A stretch of 64,000 nucleotides of DNA, from positions 1,984,001 through 2,048,000 of the forward strand of contig NZ_KB894093.1 in the NCBI RefSeq assembly GCF_000374305.1. Reading direction: 5' to 3'. The notes beneath the pieces were generated by a model. It searched no databases, was not told the DNA's origin, and saw nothing but the letters and a program-made list of their open reading frames with translations. This DNA is from Actinomadura flavalba DSM 45200 (GTDB taxonomy: Bacteria; Actinomycetota; Actinomycetes; Streptosporangiales; Streptosporangiaceae). Both the position numbers and the translations under genes were made by a program. The first letter of the stretch is position 1; each line of letters opens with the position of its first letter. Positions 1 to 8,586 of this stretch are shown here, piece after piece.

Positions 1-76
1 CGTGGTCGAGCAGGAACGTGTAGAACGATCGAGCCTCGTCGTCGGCCTGGGGGCCGCTGAAGCGGATCAACGTCAT
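1..76 (-). CDS. N-terminus of an unidentified protein, cut by the window edge
   Basis: Only the first 25 codons are visible, beginning MTLIRFSG and running off the left edge, so the family cannot be named. The ATG at 76-74 has a good RBS (GGAG, 7 bases upstream). That RBS lies inside the last codons of a small upstream frame (80-178) whose stop is 3 bases before this start, which suggests translational coupling. The likely promoter is the leaderless-type promoter at 186-215, nearly identical to that of the helicase gene next door, so the two are probably co-expressed. Confidence 0.6.
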   Translation of the reverse strand, partial: MTLIRFSGPQADDEARSFYTFLLDH

Positions 77-79
77 GCG

Positions 80-178
80 CTACTCCGTCGGTGCAGTGTC
101 GGTACGGGAGGGGGCGTCCGCATCGTGGCGGCGGGTTGCCCTGTGCGCGGGGTCCACGCCTAGCCACATTTCGGTCAT
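80..178 (-). CDS. Possible 32-residue leader peptide
   Basis: An ATG lies exactly 7 bases downstream of a -10 TACGCT, as expected for a leaderless mRNA. The frame begins MTEMWLGVD, is rich in Arg and Asp further on, and ends in TAG 3 bases before the ATG of the next gene. Promoter and first three codons (MTE) match those of the helicase gene at 3526, so this looks like a duplicated gene start that now drives the downstream gene. It may be a true peptide, a leader, or only a relic of the duplication. I recognise no family. Confidence 0.4.
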   Translation of the reverse strand: MTEMWLGVDPAHRATRRHDADAPSRTDTAPTE

Positions 179-185
179 GACGTAC

Positions 186-215
186 AGCGTAGAGCGGTCA
201 GTCGAACTGCGTCAG
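186..215 (-). promoter_or_regulatory. Leaderless promoter, copy A
   Basis: Read on the minus strand: -35 CTGACG (215-210), an 18-base spacer, -10 TACGCT (191-186), then 7 bases to the ATG at 178. The same two hexamers, spacer and start distance recur at 3534-3563, and flanking bases match as well. Confidence 0.6.
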
Positions 216-418
216 GTTTACCGTCAGCGCGTCGCCGGAAATTTTCCCAAGAGGAATCGACAGGCAGACTGAGCCGTTCGTGTCGACTTAAACGCGGTTG
301 CCACACCTTCGAGGGACCGCGACGCTTGTCGGTGTTCGTGAGGTCGCGGCACGCATCGACTAGCTCCGGTGCAAGCGTGGTCGCAGTCGCGCTCTTCCCG
401 CGTGCGCTCCGTCGTTCC

Positions 419-3400
419 TTAGCCTGTGGCGACCTTTGCATAGTGGAAGACGTCGGCCGGTAGCTCGTACGCGAGCTCCCAGAGAATCCGCATCGGGCGC
501 TCTCCCTCGTGGCTCTGGTAAGTCATGGGCCCCGCGTAGAGGTAGGGCGGAGCGCCTGCCTTTGTCTCGCGAATAAATAGGTGGACCGACGAGCCCAGTT
601 CTCGATGGTTGATATATCGCTGGCCATCTTTGGAGTTTTGACGTGTGTGGTTTTGCGATTCCCACTGAATCAACGATGGCGTGATGGCGCGATCGTTGTA
701 CATTGTCGAGGGCTTGTAGCCTCGCTCGGACTTATTGATCGTCACCATGAAGACATCGGCCTGTGCGTCGGCGATCCAGCGAACGCCTTGCACCCAACTG
801 CGCGTCCTTTCGAGCCCGAAAGCCGCCAAGAGTTCGTCTTTGCTGTATTGTGCATGCAAGCGTAGGGGCAGGTGTGCGGCTTCGGGGATGTGCGGTGTAA
901 CGCGGCGAATATCCTGGTAGAGGATGTCGATGACAGTCCTGAACTCTTCGTGGCGCGCGTGATTGCGCCAGAGTGCATCGAGCATCTTTTCGACTTCGCT
1001 GGTTTGCTTGCCGCTGTCCACTGCCGCCTGCACCATCCTAAGCAAGCGTTGTTCGTGCGTTGTGAGTGCGGTGAGCCGCGGCGGGTGAGGCTTGATCAAA
1101 AGCTCCCGCAAGAAAGACAGCCGCTCTGGGTCATCGACGTGCAGCAGCCGCCCCAGTGCCTGCGCCAACGCTGCGTCTTCCACCGCGTCGGGGGTTGGGC
1201 GCTGGTCGAAACCGGCGGCCCGCCGCACGCGAGTCCAGCCGCCCCGCTTGTTTGCGTAGAGTTCATGCAGAGCGCGGTCAGTCCGCTCCAGGAACTCAGG
1301 CAAGGGGAGGTCGCCAAGCGCGCGCAACTCGGAGACGGCGTCGTCGAAGCGGTAAGTGAGTGATCGGCGGAGGTTGCTGAGTACCAGTGCGCTCACTTCG
1401 TGGTCGAGGTCGATCGAGCAGCCCGCCGGCAGCGTCGGGAAACCGGCCTCGACTTCGTCACTCAGCCGAGTTCGGGGTATGCCGGTCAGCGCGGTGAAAC
1501 GGTGGTCGAAGCGGAAATCCTTATGCTGGTGGCCGACGAAATCGAGCACGGTAAGAACATCTTTGGTCGCTGTGAGTCGTAGCCCTCGGCCGAGTTGCTG
1601 GAGGAAGACCGTCGCGCTTTCGGTCGGGCGGAGGAACAGGATGGTGTCGATGTCTGGTACGTCAACACCTTCGTTGAAGAGGTCGACGGTGAAGACTACG
1701 CGGACCGTCCCATCTTTGAGCGCGCGAAGGGTCGATTCGCGCTCTTCAGTGCTGTTACGGGAGGAGAGTGCGCGAGCCGCGATGTTGCGGCGATTGAACT
1801 CTTCGGCCATGAACTCCGCATGTTCGATGCTCACACAGAAGCCAATGGCCTGCACGGTCGCAAGGTCCGCCACCTTGGCGTTCAATGCGTGCACGATCTT
1901 GTCGACTCGCTCGCGGTGATGCAAGTAGAGCGTGGTGAGTTCGGCCGCATCGTATCGACCGCGGCGGAACGTGGCTGCGGAGAGATCGACGTCGTCGTGG
2001 ATGCCGAAGTAGTGAAACGGCGCGAGAAGACTGCGCTCGAGAGCCTCCCAGAGCCGCAGCTCGACGGCTGGTCTTGCTCCGTCAAACCAGTGCAGGATGT
2101 CGTCGCCGTCGGGTCTTTCAGGAGTCGCAGTCAGGCCAAGAAGGACGTGCGGAGTCAACCGATCGAGAACCTGGGCGTAGGTGTTGGCTGCCGCATGGTG
2201 GAACTCATCGACGATGACCATGGTGAACTGGTCGGCCGGAAGATTTTGTAGGTTGTTCAGCGACTGGATCGAAGCGAAAACGTGCTCCCAGCGCGTTGGC
2301 TTCTGTGTTCCGACCAGCAGCTCACCGAACGACCCGTCCTTGAGTACCATGCGGAACGTTGTGAGCGCCTGTTCGAGAATCTCCTTGCGGTGCGCGATGA
2401 AGAGAAGCGAGCCGGCGTTCCCCGCTGCGGCGAGTCGCGCATAGTCCAGCGCGGCCACGATCGTCTTACCCGTGCCTGTCGCCATGACGACGAGGTTCCG
2501 CCGGTGGTCGTGGACAGTGCGGAGCGCGGCGAGCTGCTCCAGGATCTCCGACTGGTATGGGTAGGGGTGAATGTCGATGTTGGCGATCTGGAGGGGAAGC
2601 GGTTCCGAGCCGCCACGCTCCAAGGCGAGCGCGTTGCGGAGACGTTCGTTATCGCGCTCGCGGTCGTAACGCTCGAACGAGGGGTCGTTCCAGTACTCCT
2701 CGAACGTCGCCGCGAACGTGTCGAGCAGGTGCGGCTGTTCCGCCCGTGCGAGTCGGACGTTCCACTCCAGACCGTCAAGCATCGCTGCCCGCGAGAGGTT
2801 GGACGAACCTACGTAGGCGGTATCAAGCCCAGAATCCCTATGGAACAGCCACGCCTTGGCATGCAGGCGCGTCCGTCGGCTGTCGTAGGAGACAGCGACG
2901 TCGGCACCCATCTCTTCCAGGCGATTGACGGCGCGAAGGTCCGTCGCGCCAATGTAGGTCGTCGTGATGATGCGGAGCTTGCCGCCCCTCCGAAGGAAGG
3001 CATGGAGCGCGTCCTGAATGAGGCGCAAGCCAGTCCACTTGATGAATGCGCAGAGTAGATCGACTCGGTCGGCGGAGGCCAGCTCCTTGACGATCTCGCG
3101 TCCGATCTGGGGCTGGTCGCGTCCGTTGACCAGCAGCGCGCTAGATGTCAGCCCGACCTGCGGTCGCTGCGGAAAGCGCACGGACCCGTCCGGCAGCTTT
3201 GACGCGGCGACTGCGAGGAGAACATCCTGGCTGTCGTCGATCATCTCTTCGGGTAGGGCAGCACCGGCGACGATGTCGGAGATCGCTGCACTGATGGCAT
3301 TGGTAGCGGCGACCTGTCGGGCGAGCGCCGGCTGAGATTCGCCTGCCCCGCCCGCGATACGGAGCGCACGACGAACGATCCCGGCAACGTGACGGACGAG

Positions 3401-3526
3401 GATCTCTTCCCCGTCCACCGTGTGAAGCCCCTCGCGGTGTACAAGATCGCCGTCCACTGCGTGAAGCTGCCGCCGGATGTCAGCGGTCACGATGTGCTCG
3501 TACGTGCCGGGCCGCAACTCGGTCAT
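419..3526 (-). CDS. PLD nuclease-like / SF2 helicase / DUF3427 protein
   Basis: This 1035-residue protein has three parts. Residues about 145-285 form a phospholipase-D-like domain with an HxK motif (HAKAW at 222-226) followed by YVGSSNLSRAA. An SF2 helicase core follows, with Walker A GTGKT at 351-355, DEFHH at 440-444, GLTATPE near 464 and motif VI QQLGRGLRL near residue 660. The C-terminal 150 residues match the DUF3427 pattern (INKSERGYKP, MYNDRAITP). Proteins of this architecture are sporadic bacterial helicases, often found among defence or DNA-repair genes; the substrate is unknown. The start fits a leaderless promoter 7 bases upstream. The 3' third is visibly less GC-rich than neighbours, for example near 600-850, which suggests horizontal acquisition. 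Confidence 0.85.
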   Translation of the reverse strand: MTELRPGTYEHIVTADIRRQLHAVDGDLVHREGLHTVDGEEILVRHVAGIVRRALRIAGGAGESQPALARQVAATNAISAAISDIVAGAALPEEMIDDSQDVLLAVAASKLPDGSVRFPQRPQVGLTSSALLVNGRDQPQIGREIVKELASADRVDLLCAFIKWTGLRLIQDALHAFLRRGGKLRIITTTYIGATDLRAVNRLEEMGADVAVSYDSRRTRLHAKAWLFHRDSGLDTAYVGSSNLSRAAMLDGLEWNVRLARAEQPHLLDTFAATFEEYWNDPSFERYDRERDNERLRNALALERGGSEPLPLQIANIDIHPYPYQSEILEQLAALRTVHDHRRNLVVMATGTGKTIVAALDYARLAAAGNAGSLLFIAHRKEILEQALTTFRMVLKDGSFGELLVGTQKPTRWEHVFASIQSLNNLQNLPADQFTMVIVDEFHHAAANTYAQVLDRLTPHVLLGLTATPERPDGDDILHWFDGARPAVELRLWEALERSLLAPFHYFGIHDDVDLSAATFRRGRYDAAELTTLYLHHRERVDKIVHALNAKVADLATVQAIGFCVSIEHAEFMAEEFNRRNIAARALSSRNSTEERESTLRALKDGTVRVVFTVDLFNEGVDVPDIDTILFLRPTESATVFLQQLGRGLRLTATKDVLTVLDFVGHQHKDFRFDHRFTALTGIPRTRLSDEVEAGFPTLPAGCSIDLDHEVSALVLSNLRRSLTYRFDDAVSELRALGDLPLPEFLERTDRALHELYANKRGGWTRVRRAAGFDQRPTPDAVEDAALAQALGRLLHVDDPERLSFLRELLIKPHPPRLTALTTHEQRLLRMVQAAVDSGKQTSEVEKMLDALWRNHARHEEFRTVIDILYQDIRRVTPHIPEAAHLPLRLHAQYSKDELLAAFGLERTRSWVQGVRWIADAQADVFMVTINKSERGYKPSTMYNDRAITPSLIQWESQNHTRQNSKDGQRYINHRELGSSVHLFIRETKAGAPPYLYAGPMTYQSHEGERPMRILWELAYELPADVFHYAKVATG

Positions 3527-3533
3527 GACGCAC

Positions 3534-3563
3534 AGCGTAGGCCCGCGGACCGAGCTCCGTCAG
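3534..3563 (-). promoter_or_regulatory. Leaderless promoter, copy B (helicase)
   Basis: On the minus strand: -35 CTGACG (3563-3558), 18-base spacer, -10 TACGCT (3539-3534), then 7 bases to the helicase ATG at 3526. There is no Shine-Dalgarno sequence, so the mRNA probably begins at the start codon. Confidence 0.6.
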
Positions 3564-3683
3564 CTTGATCGTTAACGCCCGGTCTGTGCGCTACGCATAG
3601 GGCAGGACCTGTCACTTTGACCGAGTACTGGCGCTACGAGCGCTTGAGCACCCGCCCTCGTATGGGTTGCTGCGGCTGGAGCG

Positions 3684-5225
3684 CTAGTCGATGAGGGTGC
3701 CGGGGTTGAGGATGTTGTGGGGGTCCAAGGTTTGTTTGGTGGTGGTCAGGGCTCTGGTGAAGGGGGTTGGGCGTTGGTTGTCGTAGGCGGGGCGGTGGTC
3801 GCGGCCTATGGCGTGGTGGTGGGTGATGGTGGCTTTGTGGTGGGTCAGGAGGGTCATGGAGGCTGACTTGATCTCGTCCCACATGGCCAGTTCGGAGCCT
3901 CGGCGGGCGGCGGCTATCACGGTGAAGTACGGGGCGGCGCCGTCTGGGTAGGCGTGGGTCAGGCGGCAGTTGATGATGCCGGGGGAGCCGGTGACCCGTT
4001 CGATCGCGGCGCCGATCTCGGTGCGGACGGCGTTGTACAGCGTGGGCAGGACGTCCCAGGTGCAGGCCGTTTCGAACGTTTCCACGATGGCGCTCATGCG
4101 GGCCAGGGCGTCGCGTTGGTAGGGCATGCGGAGGAAAGCGGCGCGCCACGCGTCGGCCGGGGACGACGTGCCGCGCTCCGGCGTCGGGGTGCCGCCGTGG
4201 TCGCGGGTCAGCGCGACGGCCTCGGCCAGGCGGGAATCGACGGGGACGGCCGCCGACTCGAAGCCCAGGACCAGCGTGGTCGACCCGCCCGCGCCTGAGA
4301 AGCCGGCTTCGCCCGGGTCCAGGAGGCGGCAGTTCGACGGGTTCAGCCCGGACTGGGCGAGGACGCGTACCGCGTCCAGACCCGCCTCGAACGACGGGAA
4401 CGTCACCGACGCGGACGCCTTGTGCACCGGGCGGTCCTGGAGCCGCATCCACGCCTCGGTGATCACGCCCAGCGTGCCCTCGGAGCCGAGGAACAGCCGG
4501 TCCGGGGACGGGCCCGCACCCGAGCCAGGCAGGCGCCACGACTCGTTGACGCCGATCGGCGTCACGACGCGCAGGGACTCGACGAAGTCGTCGATATGGG
4601 TGTGCAGCGTGGCGTAGTGGCCGCCCGCGCGGGTCGCGAGCCAGCCGCCGAGCGTGGAGAACTCGAAGCTCTGCGGGAAGTGGCGCAGCGTCAGGCCGTG
4701 CGGGCGCAACTGGTCTTCGAGGACGGGGCCGAGGGCGCCGGCCTGGACGCGGGCGGCGCGGCTCGTCCGGTCGATCTCCAGGACGCGGTCGAGGGCCGTG
4801 AGGTCGAGCGACAGCCAGGGCGCTTCGCCCCGGTATTCGACGCCGCCGACCACGGAACTGCCTCCGCCGAACGGCACGACGACGACGCCCGCCGGTCCCG
4901 CCCAGTCCAGAACGTCTACGACGTCCTGCTCGGTCCGGGGCCGCGCGACGACGTCGGGTGCGGAGCCGAACGTTCCGTGCAACGCCCGGACGACGTCCCG
5001 GTACGCCTTTCCGAGGGCGTGGGCGGCGCGCTCGTCCGGCGCGTCCGAGATGATCGGGGCCAGTGAGGCGGGTGGGGTGACGCGTGCGGCGGGCAGATCG
5101 GGGACGGACGGGACGGGCAGCGGCGCGTCCGGCAGTCCGGGGATCAGCGCGCCGAGCGCGGCGCACTCGGCGTCTGGGAAGGCGTTCTCGGCCCAGCCCC
5201 AGCCCCACCACGACCTCGTGCCCAT
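3684..5225 (-). CDS. FAD-linked oxidase, alkylglycerone-phosphate synthase-like
   Basis: The 513-residue protein belongs to the FAD-binding PCMH / FAD-oxidase C superfamily. The pyrophosphate-binding loop PFGGGSSVVGG is at 118-128, and the substrate-side segment LATRAGGHYATLHTHIDDF is near residue 195. The C-terminus holds a HHH cluster and ends DPHNILNPGTLID, typical of the family. The closest overall type is alkyldihydroxyacetonephosphate synthase, which exchanges the acyl group of acyl-DHAP for a fatty alcohol, but D-lactate or glycolate oxidase relatives share the fold. The last codons are Pro/Thr/His-biased. The start has GGGAGA 4 bases upstream. It faces a TetR gene across 53 bases that contain a palindrome, so it is probably that regulator's target. 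Confidence 0.8.
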   Translation of the reverse strand: MGTRSWWGWGWAENAFPDAECAALGALIPGLPDAPLPVPSVPDLPAARVTPPASLAPIISDAPDERAAHALGKAYRDVVRALHGTFGSAPDVVARPRTEQDVVDVLDWAGPAGVVVVPFGGGSSVVGGVEYRGEAPWLSLDLTALDRVLEIDRTSRAARVQAGALGPVLEDQLRPHGLTLRHFPQSFEFSTLGGWLATRAGGHYATLHTHIDDFVESLRVVTPIGVNESWRLPGSGAGPSPDRLFLGSEGTLGVITEAWMRLQDRPVHKASASVTFPSFEAGLDAVRVLAQSGLNPSNCRLLDPGEAGFSGAGGSTTLVLGFESAAVPVDSRLAEAVALTRDHGGTPTPERGTSSPADAWRAAFLRMPYQRDALARMSAIVETFETACTWDVLPTLYNAVRTEIGAAIERVTGSPGIINCRLTHAYPDGAAPYFTVIAAARRGSELAMWDEIKSASMTLLTHHKATITHHHAIGRDHRPAYDNQRPTPFTRALTTTKQTLDPHNILNPGTLID

Positions 5226-5243
5226 TCGCTCTCCCTATATGAC

Positions 5244-5271
5244 TTTACGGTAATTTACCGAAGGGTAAGAT
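5244..5271 (+). promoter_or_regulatory. Divergent promoter with TetR-type operator
   Basis: A perfect inverted repeat, CGGTAA-T-TTACCG (5248-5260), sits between the divergent AGPS-like and TetR genes. A third half site GGTAA (5264-5268) follows. For the TetR gene the -10 is TAAGAT (5266-5271), exactly 7 bases before its ATG, with TTTACG (5244-5249) as a possible -35. The operator therefore fills the spacer, a normal arrangement for autorepression. Confidence 0.55.
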
Positions 5272-5278
5272 CAGTTCC

Positions 5279-5893
5279 ATGGCGAACGCAAGAGCAGGGA
5301 CGAAGGGCGTGCCTCGCCCTCGGCGCGAGGAACAGCTACTGTCCCTGGCCGTCGACGAGTTCGGCCGGCACGGCTACGCCAACGTCTCGATGGCCCAGGT
5401 CGCCGCCCGCGCTGGCGTCACCAAGCCGCTGCTCTACCAGTACTTCGGCAGCAAGGACGGCCTCTACGCCGCCTGCGTCGAGCGCATCGGGGCGCCGCTG
5501 TCGCAGGCCGTCGCCGCCGTCATGGCCGAGCGGTCGCCCGACACGCCGCTCGCCGTCCTGCGCGCCGTCTTCGGCTGCCTGGAGGGCCAGCACCAGGCGT
5601 GGTTCCTGCTCTACGACCAGACCCTGCCGCCCGGCAGCCCGCCCGCCGCCGTCGCCGCCCGCTACCGTGACGCGATCGACGCGCTCGCCGCGCGCGGCAC
5701 CGCCGAGATCATCGGCTTCGGCGACCCGCTCGACGCCGACCTGCTCAAACGCCTGTGGAACAACGCCGTCGGGTCGCTCGTGGTGTGGTGGACGCAGCAT
5801 CCGGACGAGTCCGCCGCCGCGATGGCCGCCCGCTGCGCACGCGTCTTCGCCGCGATCTCCGCGTCCGGGGTGTTCAGCAGGGCCGGGACCTGA
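5279..5893 (+). CDS. TetR/AcrR family regulator
   Basis: The 204-residue protein has an N-terminal TetR helix-turn-helix at about 14-60 (EEQLLSLAVDEFGRHGYANV, then AGVTKPLLYQYFGSKDGLYA), followed by a divergent all-helical ligand domain. It is probably a repressor of the divergent FAD oxidase gene and of itself through the palindrome between them. The ATG lies 7 bases after a -10 hexamer with no RBS, so translation is probably leaderless. The 3' end overlaps the convergent membrane-protein gene by 20 bases. The ligand cannot be read from sequence; an acyl or lipid effector is plausible given the neighbour. Confidence 0.88.
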   Translation: MANARAGTKGVPRPRREEQLLSLAVDEFGRHGYANVSMAQVAARAGVTKPLLYQYFGSKDGLYAACVERIGAPLSQAVAAVMAERSPDTPLAVLRAVFGCLEGQHQAWFLLYDQTLPPGSPPAAVAARYRDAIDALAARGTAEIIGFGDPLDADLLKRLWNNAVGSLVVWWTQHPDESAAAMAARCARVFAAISASGVFSRAGT

Positions 5894-6275
5894 AGAACGC
5901 CGCCACCGACGGCAGCGCCAGCAGGCACACGGCCGGCAGCGCCGCCACGCCGATCAGCACGAACGGCAGGCCGTTCGCGAACGTCGCCGCCGCCAGGCCG
6001 AGCCGGAGCGGCTCCAGCGTCAGCAGGACGGCCGCGCCGAGCAGCGCGGGTCGGCCGAGCGTCCGGCGTCCGCCGCCCCAGCCCATCAGCGCCGCCGCGA
6101 CGACCAGGACGGCGAACGACAGCGAGAAGTCCGCCGGTCCTTCCGCCGGGGAAGGCGTGAACGCCTGCGCCGTGTCGTACTGCGCCAGCAGCACCAGCGT
6201 CAGCAGCGCCGACGCCCCCGCCAGCAGGGCGAGCGCGGTGGTCAGCGGTGCGGGACGGGCGTCGGCGGATGTCAT
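5874..6275 (-). CDS. Small membrane protein, four predicted TM helices
   Basis: The 133-residue protein is almost entirely hydrophobic, with helices around residues 12-32, 52-68, 75-97 and 103-125. I recognise no named family. A strong RBS (AGGAGG) sits just before its ATG, and the start lies only 9 bases after the stop of the MFS gene, so the two form an operon. It may be an accessory of that transporter. Its 3' end overlaps the convergent TetR gene. Confidence 0.7.
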   Translation of the reverse strand: MTSADARPAPLTTALALLAGASALLTLVLLAQYDTAQAFTPSPAEGPADFSLSFAVLVVAAALMGWGGGRRTLGRPALLGAAVLLTLEPLRLGLAAATFANGLPFVLIGVAALPAVCLLALPSVAAFFRSRPC

Positions 6276-6284
6276 GGTGGCCTC

Positions 6285-7553
6285 CTACGTCCTAGGACGG
6301 ACCGCGAGCCCCGGCGGTTCAAGCGCGGGGCGCCCGATCGTCCGGGACAGGACGGCGGCGACCAGGCACAGCACCGCCGCACCCCACCACGCGACCGTGT
6401 ACGCGCCGAGCGACGTGCGCAGCAGGCCCGCCAGCGACGCCGCCACGGCGGCGCCGAGCTGGTGCGCGGCGAACACCCAGCCGAACACGACCGTCCCGGC
6501 GGACGGGCCGAACACCTCGCGGGTCAGCGCGATCGTCGGCGGGACCGTCGCGACCCAGTCCAGGCCGTAGAAGATCACGAAGACGAGCATCCCCGGGTGC
6601 GGGGTCGCGGTGAACAGCGTCGGCAGCACCAGCAGCGACAGGCCGCGCAGCGCGTAGTACCAGGCCAGCAGCTTGCGCGGGTCGACGCGGTCGGTCAGCC
6701 AGCCGGACGCGACCGTGCCCGCGATGTCGAACAGCCCGACGAGCGCGAGCAGCCCGGCGGCCGTCGTCTCGGGCATGCCGTGGTCGTGGGCGGCGGGGAT
6801 GAAATGGGTGCCGACCAGGCCGTTCGTCGTCGCGCCGCAGATGAGGAAGCCGCCGCCGAGCAGCCAGAACGCGCGGGTCCGGGACGCGGTGGCCAGCGCG
6901 CCGAGCGCGGCGCGGGCGGCGTTGCCGCGCGGCGGCTCGGGTTCGGCGGACGTCGCGCCGTAGGGGAGGAGGCCGACGTCGGCGGGACGGTCGCGCATGA
7001 CGAGCACGACGAGCGGGATGACCGCGAGCGCCGCGAGGGCCACGGCGATCGACGCGAACCGCCAGCCGTGCGCCTCCGTCAGCCACGCCAGCACGGGCAG
7101 GAACACGAGCTGGCCGGTGGCGCCGCCCGCCGTCAGGACGCCGACGACCAGGCCCCGGTGCCGCTCGAACCAGCGTCCCGCGACCGTCGCGGCGAACACC
7201 ATGGCCATCGAGCCGCTGCCGAGGCCGATGAGCAGCCCCCAGCACAGGACGAGCTGCCAGCTCGCGGTCATGCCGACGGTGAGGGCGCTGCCGGCCGCGA
7301 CCAGCGCGAGGGCGGCGGCGGTGACGCGGCGGATGCCGAACCGGTCCATGAGCGCGGCGGCGAACGGCGCGGTGAGGCCGTAGAGGACGAGGTTGACGGA
7401 CACCGCGAACGAGGTCGTGGCGCGTGACCAGCCGAACTCGTCCTGGAGGGGGACGAGCAGGACGCCGGGGGTCGCGCGGAAGCCGGCGGCGCCGACCAGC
7501 GCGACGAACGCGACGGCGGCGACGAGCCACGCGCGGTGGGGGAGGGTTCGCAC
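6285..7553 (-). CDS. MFS transporter
   Basis: A 422-residue major facilitator protein with twelve hydrophobic segments. The motif-A-like loop AALMDRFGIRRV lies after TM2, with a related loop in the second half (ASGWLTDRVDPRKLL). It resembles the oxalate/formate and monocarboxylate antiporter-like MFS group, but the substrate cannot be told. I chose GTG at 7553, giving MRTLPHRAWLV, because the open frame continues far upstream through sequence that is antisense to the GlxA-type gene. It is transcribed divergently from that regulator, 81 bases away, a common regulator-target arrangement. Confidence 0.82.
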   Translation of the reverse strand: MRTLPHRAWLVAAVAFVALVGAAGFRATPGVLLVPLQDEFGWSRATTSFAVSVNLVLYGLTAPFAAALMDRFGIRRVTAAALALVAAGSALTVGMTASWQLVLCWGLLIGLGSGSMAMVFAATVAGRWFERHRGLVVGVLTAGGATGQLVFLPVLAWLTEAHGWRFASIAVALAALAVIPLVVLVMRDRPADVGLLPYGATSAEPEPPRGNAARAALGALATASRTRAFWLLGGGFLICGATTNGLVGTHFIPAAHDHGMPETTAAGLLALVGLFDIAGTVASGWLTDRVDPRKLLAWYYALRGLSLLVLPTLFTATPHPGMLVFVIFYGLDWVATVPPTIALTREVFGPSAGTVVFGWVFAAHQLGAAVAASLAGLLRTSLGAYTVAWWGAAVLCLVAAVLSRTIGRPALEPPGLAVRPRT

Positions 7554-7634
7554 GGGTTCACTCTGCTGGCCCGCGACTCCTCCCAGAAGTGGCCATAATG
7601 CCAATGTTCCGGAGGATTCGGCCAAGGAGGGTGT

Positions 7635-8576
7635 ATGCACAGGGTAGCGGTGCTGGTGATGCCGTCCGTGGTGCCGTTCGACGTGGCGATCCCCGACCTC
7701 GTCCTGGGCGGCGCCGAGCGGGACGGGCGGCGGCTGTACGCGGTGCGGCAGTGCACGCCCGAGCCCGGACCCGTCCCGACGTCGGCGGACTACGCGCTCA
7801 CGATCGGGGCCGGGCTCGACGTGCTGGACTGGGCGGACACGATCGTCGTGCCGGGGACCGACGGACGCGCCCGCGATGACCGGGTCGTCGCGGCTTTGCG
7901 GGACGCCGCCGCGCGAGGTACCCGGCTTGTGTCGATCTGTACGGGGGCGTTCGTGCTGGCGTCGGCCGGGCTGCTCGACGGCCGGCCCGCGACGACGTAC
8001 TGGCGGCGCGCCGAGGAGTTCGCGTCGTCGTATCCGGACGTCCGGCTCGACCCGTCCGTCCTGTACGTCGACGACGGGCAGATCCTCACGTCCGCCGGAC
8101 TCGCCGCCGGGATCGACCTGTGCCTGCACCTGCTGCGGCTCGACCACGGCGCGGCCGTCGCGAACACGGCCGCGCGGCGGGTCGTCGTCGCGCCAATGCG
8201 GGCCGGGGGCCAGGCGCAGTTCATCACCGCGCCCCCGCCCGACGGCCGTACGCTCGGCGGCGTCCAGGACTGGGCCCGCGCGCACCTCGCCGAGCCGATA
8301 ACCGTCGCGACCCTCGCCGCCCGTGCCTGCGCCAGCCCGCGCACCCTCACCCGCCGCTTCCGCGCGGAGACCGGGCACAGCCCGCTGCAATGGCTGCTCC
8401 GCCAGCGCGTCGACCGCGCCCGCGAACTCCTGGAGACGACCGACCTGCCGCTCACCGACGTCGCCCGCCACACCGGCCTCGGCACCCCCGACTCCCTCCG
8501 CGCGCACTTCTCCCGCCACGTCGGCCTCACCCCCTCCGCCTACCGCGCGACCTTCACCCAGCGCCCACCCGCCTAG
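7635..8576 (+). CDS. GlxA-type regulator, DJ-1/PfpI plus AraC domains
   Basis: The 313-residue protein has a class I glutamine amidotransferase-like (DJ-1/PfpI) domain at about 3-180, with the elbow segment SICTGAFVLASAGLLDGR. A C-terminal AraC/XylS double helix-turn-helix spans about 215-310 (ACASPRTLTRRFRAETG, then TGLGTPDSLRAHFSRHVG). Members are transcriptional activators or repressors whose amidotransferase-like domain senses a small ligand. An AAGGAGG ribosome site precedes the ATG. It is divergent from the MFS exporter, its likely target. Confidence 0.88.
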   Translation: MHRVAVLVMPSVVPFDVAIPDLVLGGAERDGRRLYAVRQCTPEPGPVPTSADYALTIGAGLDVLDWADTIVVPGTDGRARDDRVVAALRDAAARGTRLVSICTGAFVLASAGLLDGRPATTYWRRAEEFASSYPDVRLDPSVLYVDDGQILTSAGLAAGIDLCLHLLRLDHGAAVANTAARRVVVAPMRAGGQAQFITAPPPDGRTLGGVQDWARAHLAEPITVATLAARACASPRTLTRRFRAETGHSPLQWLLRQRVDRARELLETTDLPLTDVARHTGLGTPDSLRAHFSRHVGLTPSAYRATFTQRPPA

Positions 8577-8586
8577 GGTCGAGAGC

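Noticed and set aside
175..441. 88-residue minus frame between the helicase and the leader ORF
   Set aside because: No ribosome site, starts inside the helicase gene, no family resemblance; the real start signals in this region are those at 178.
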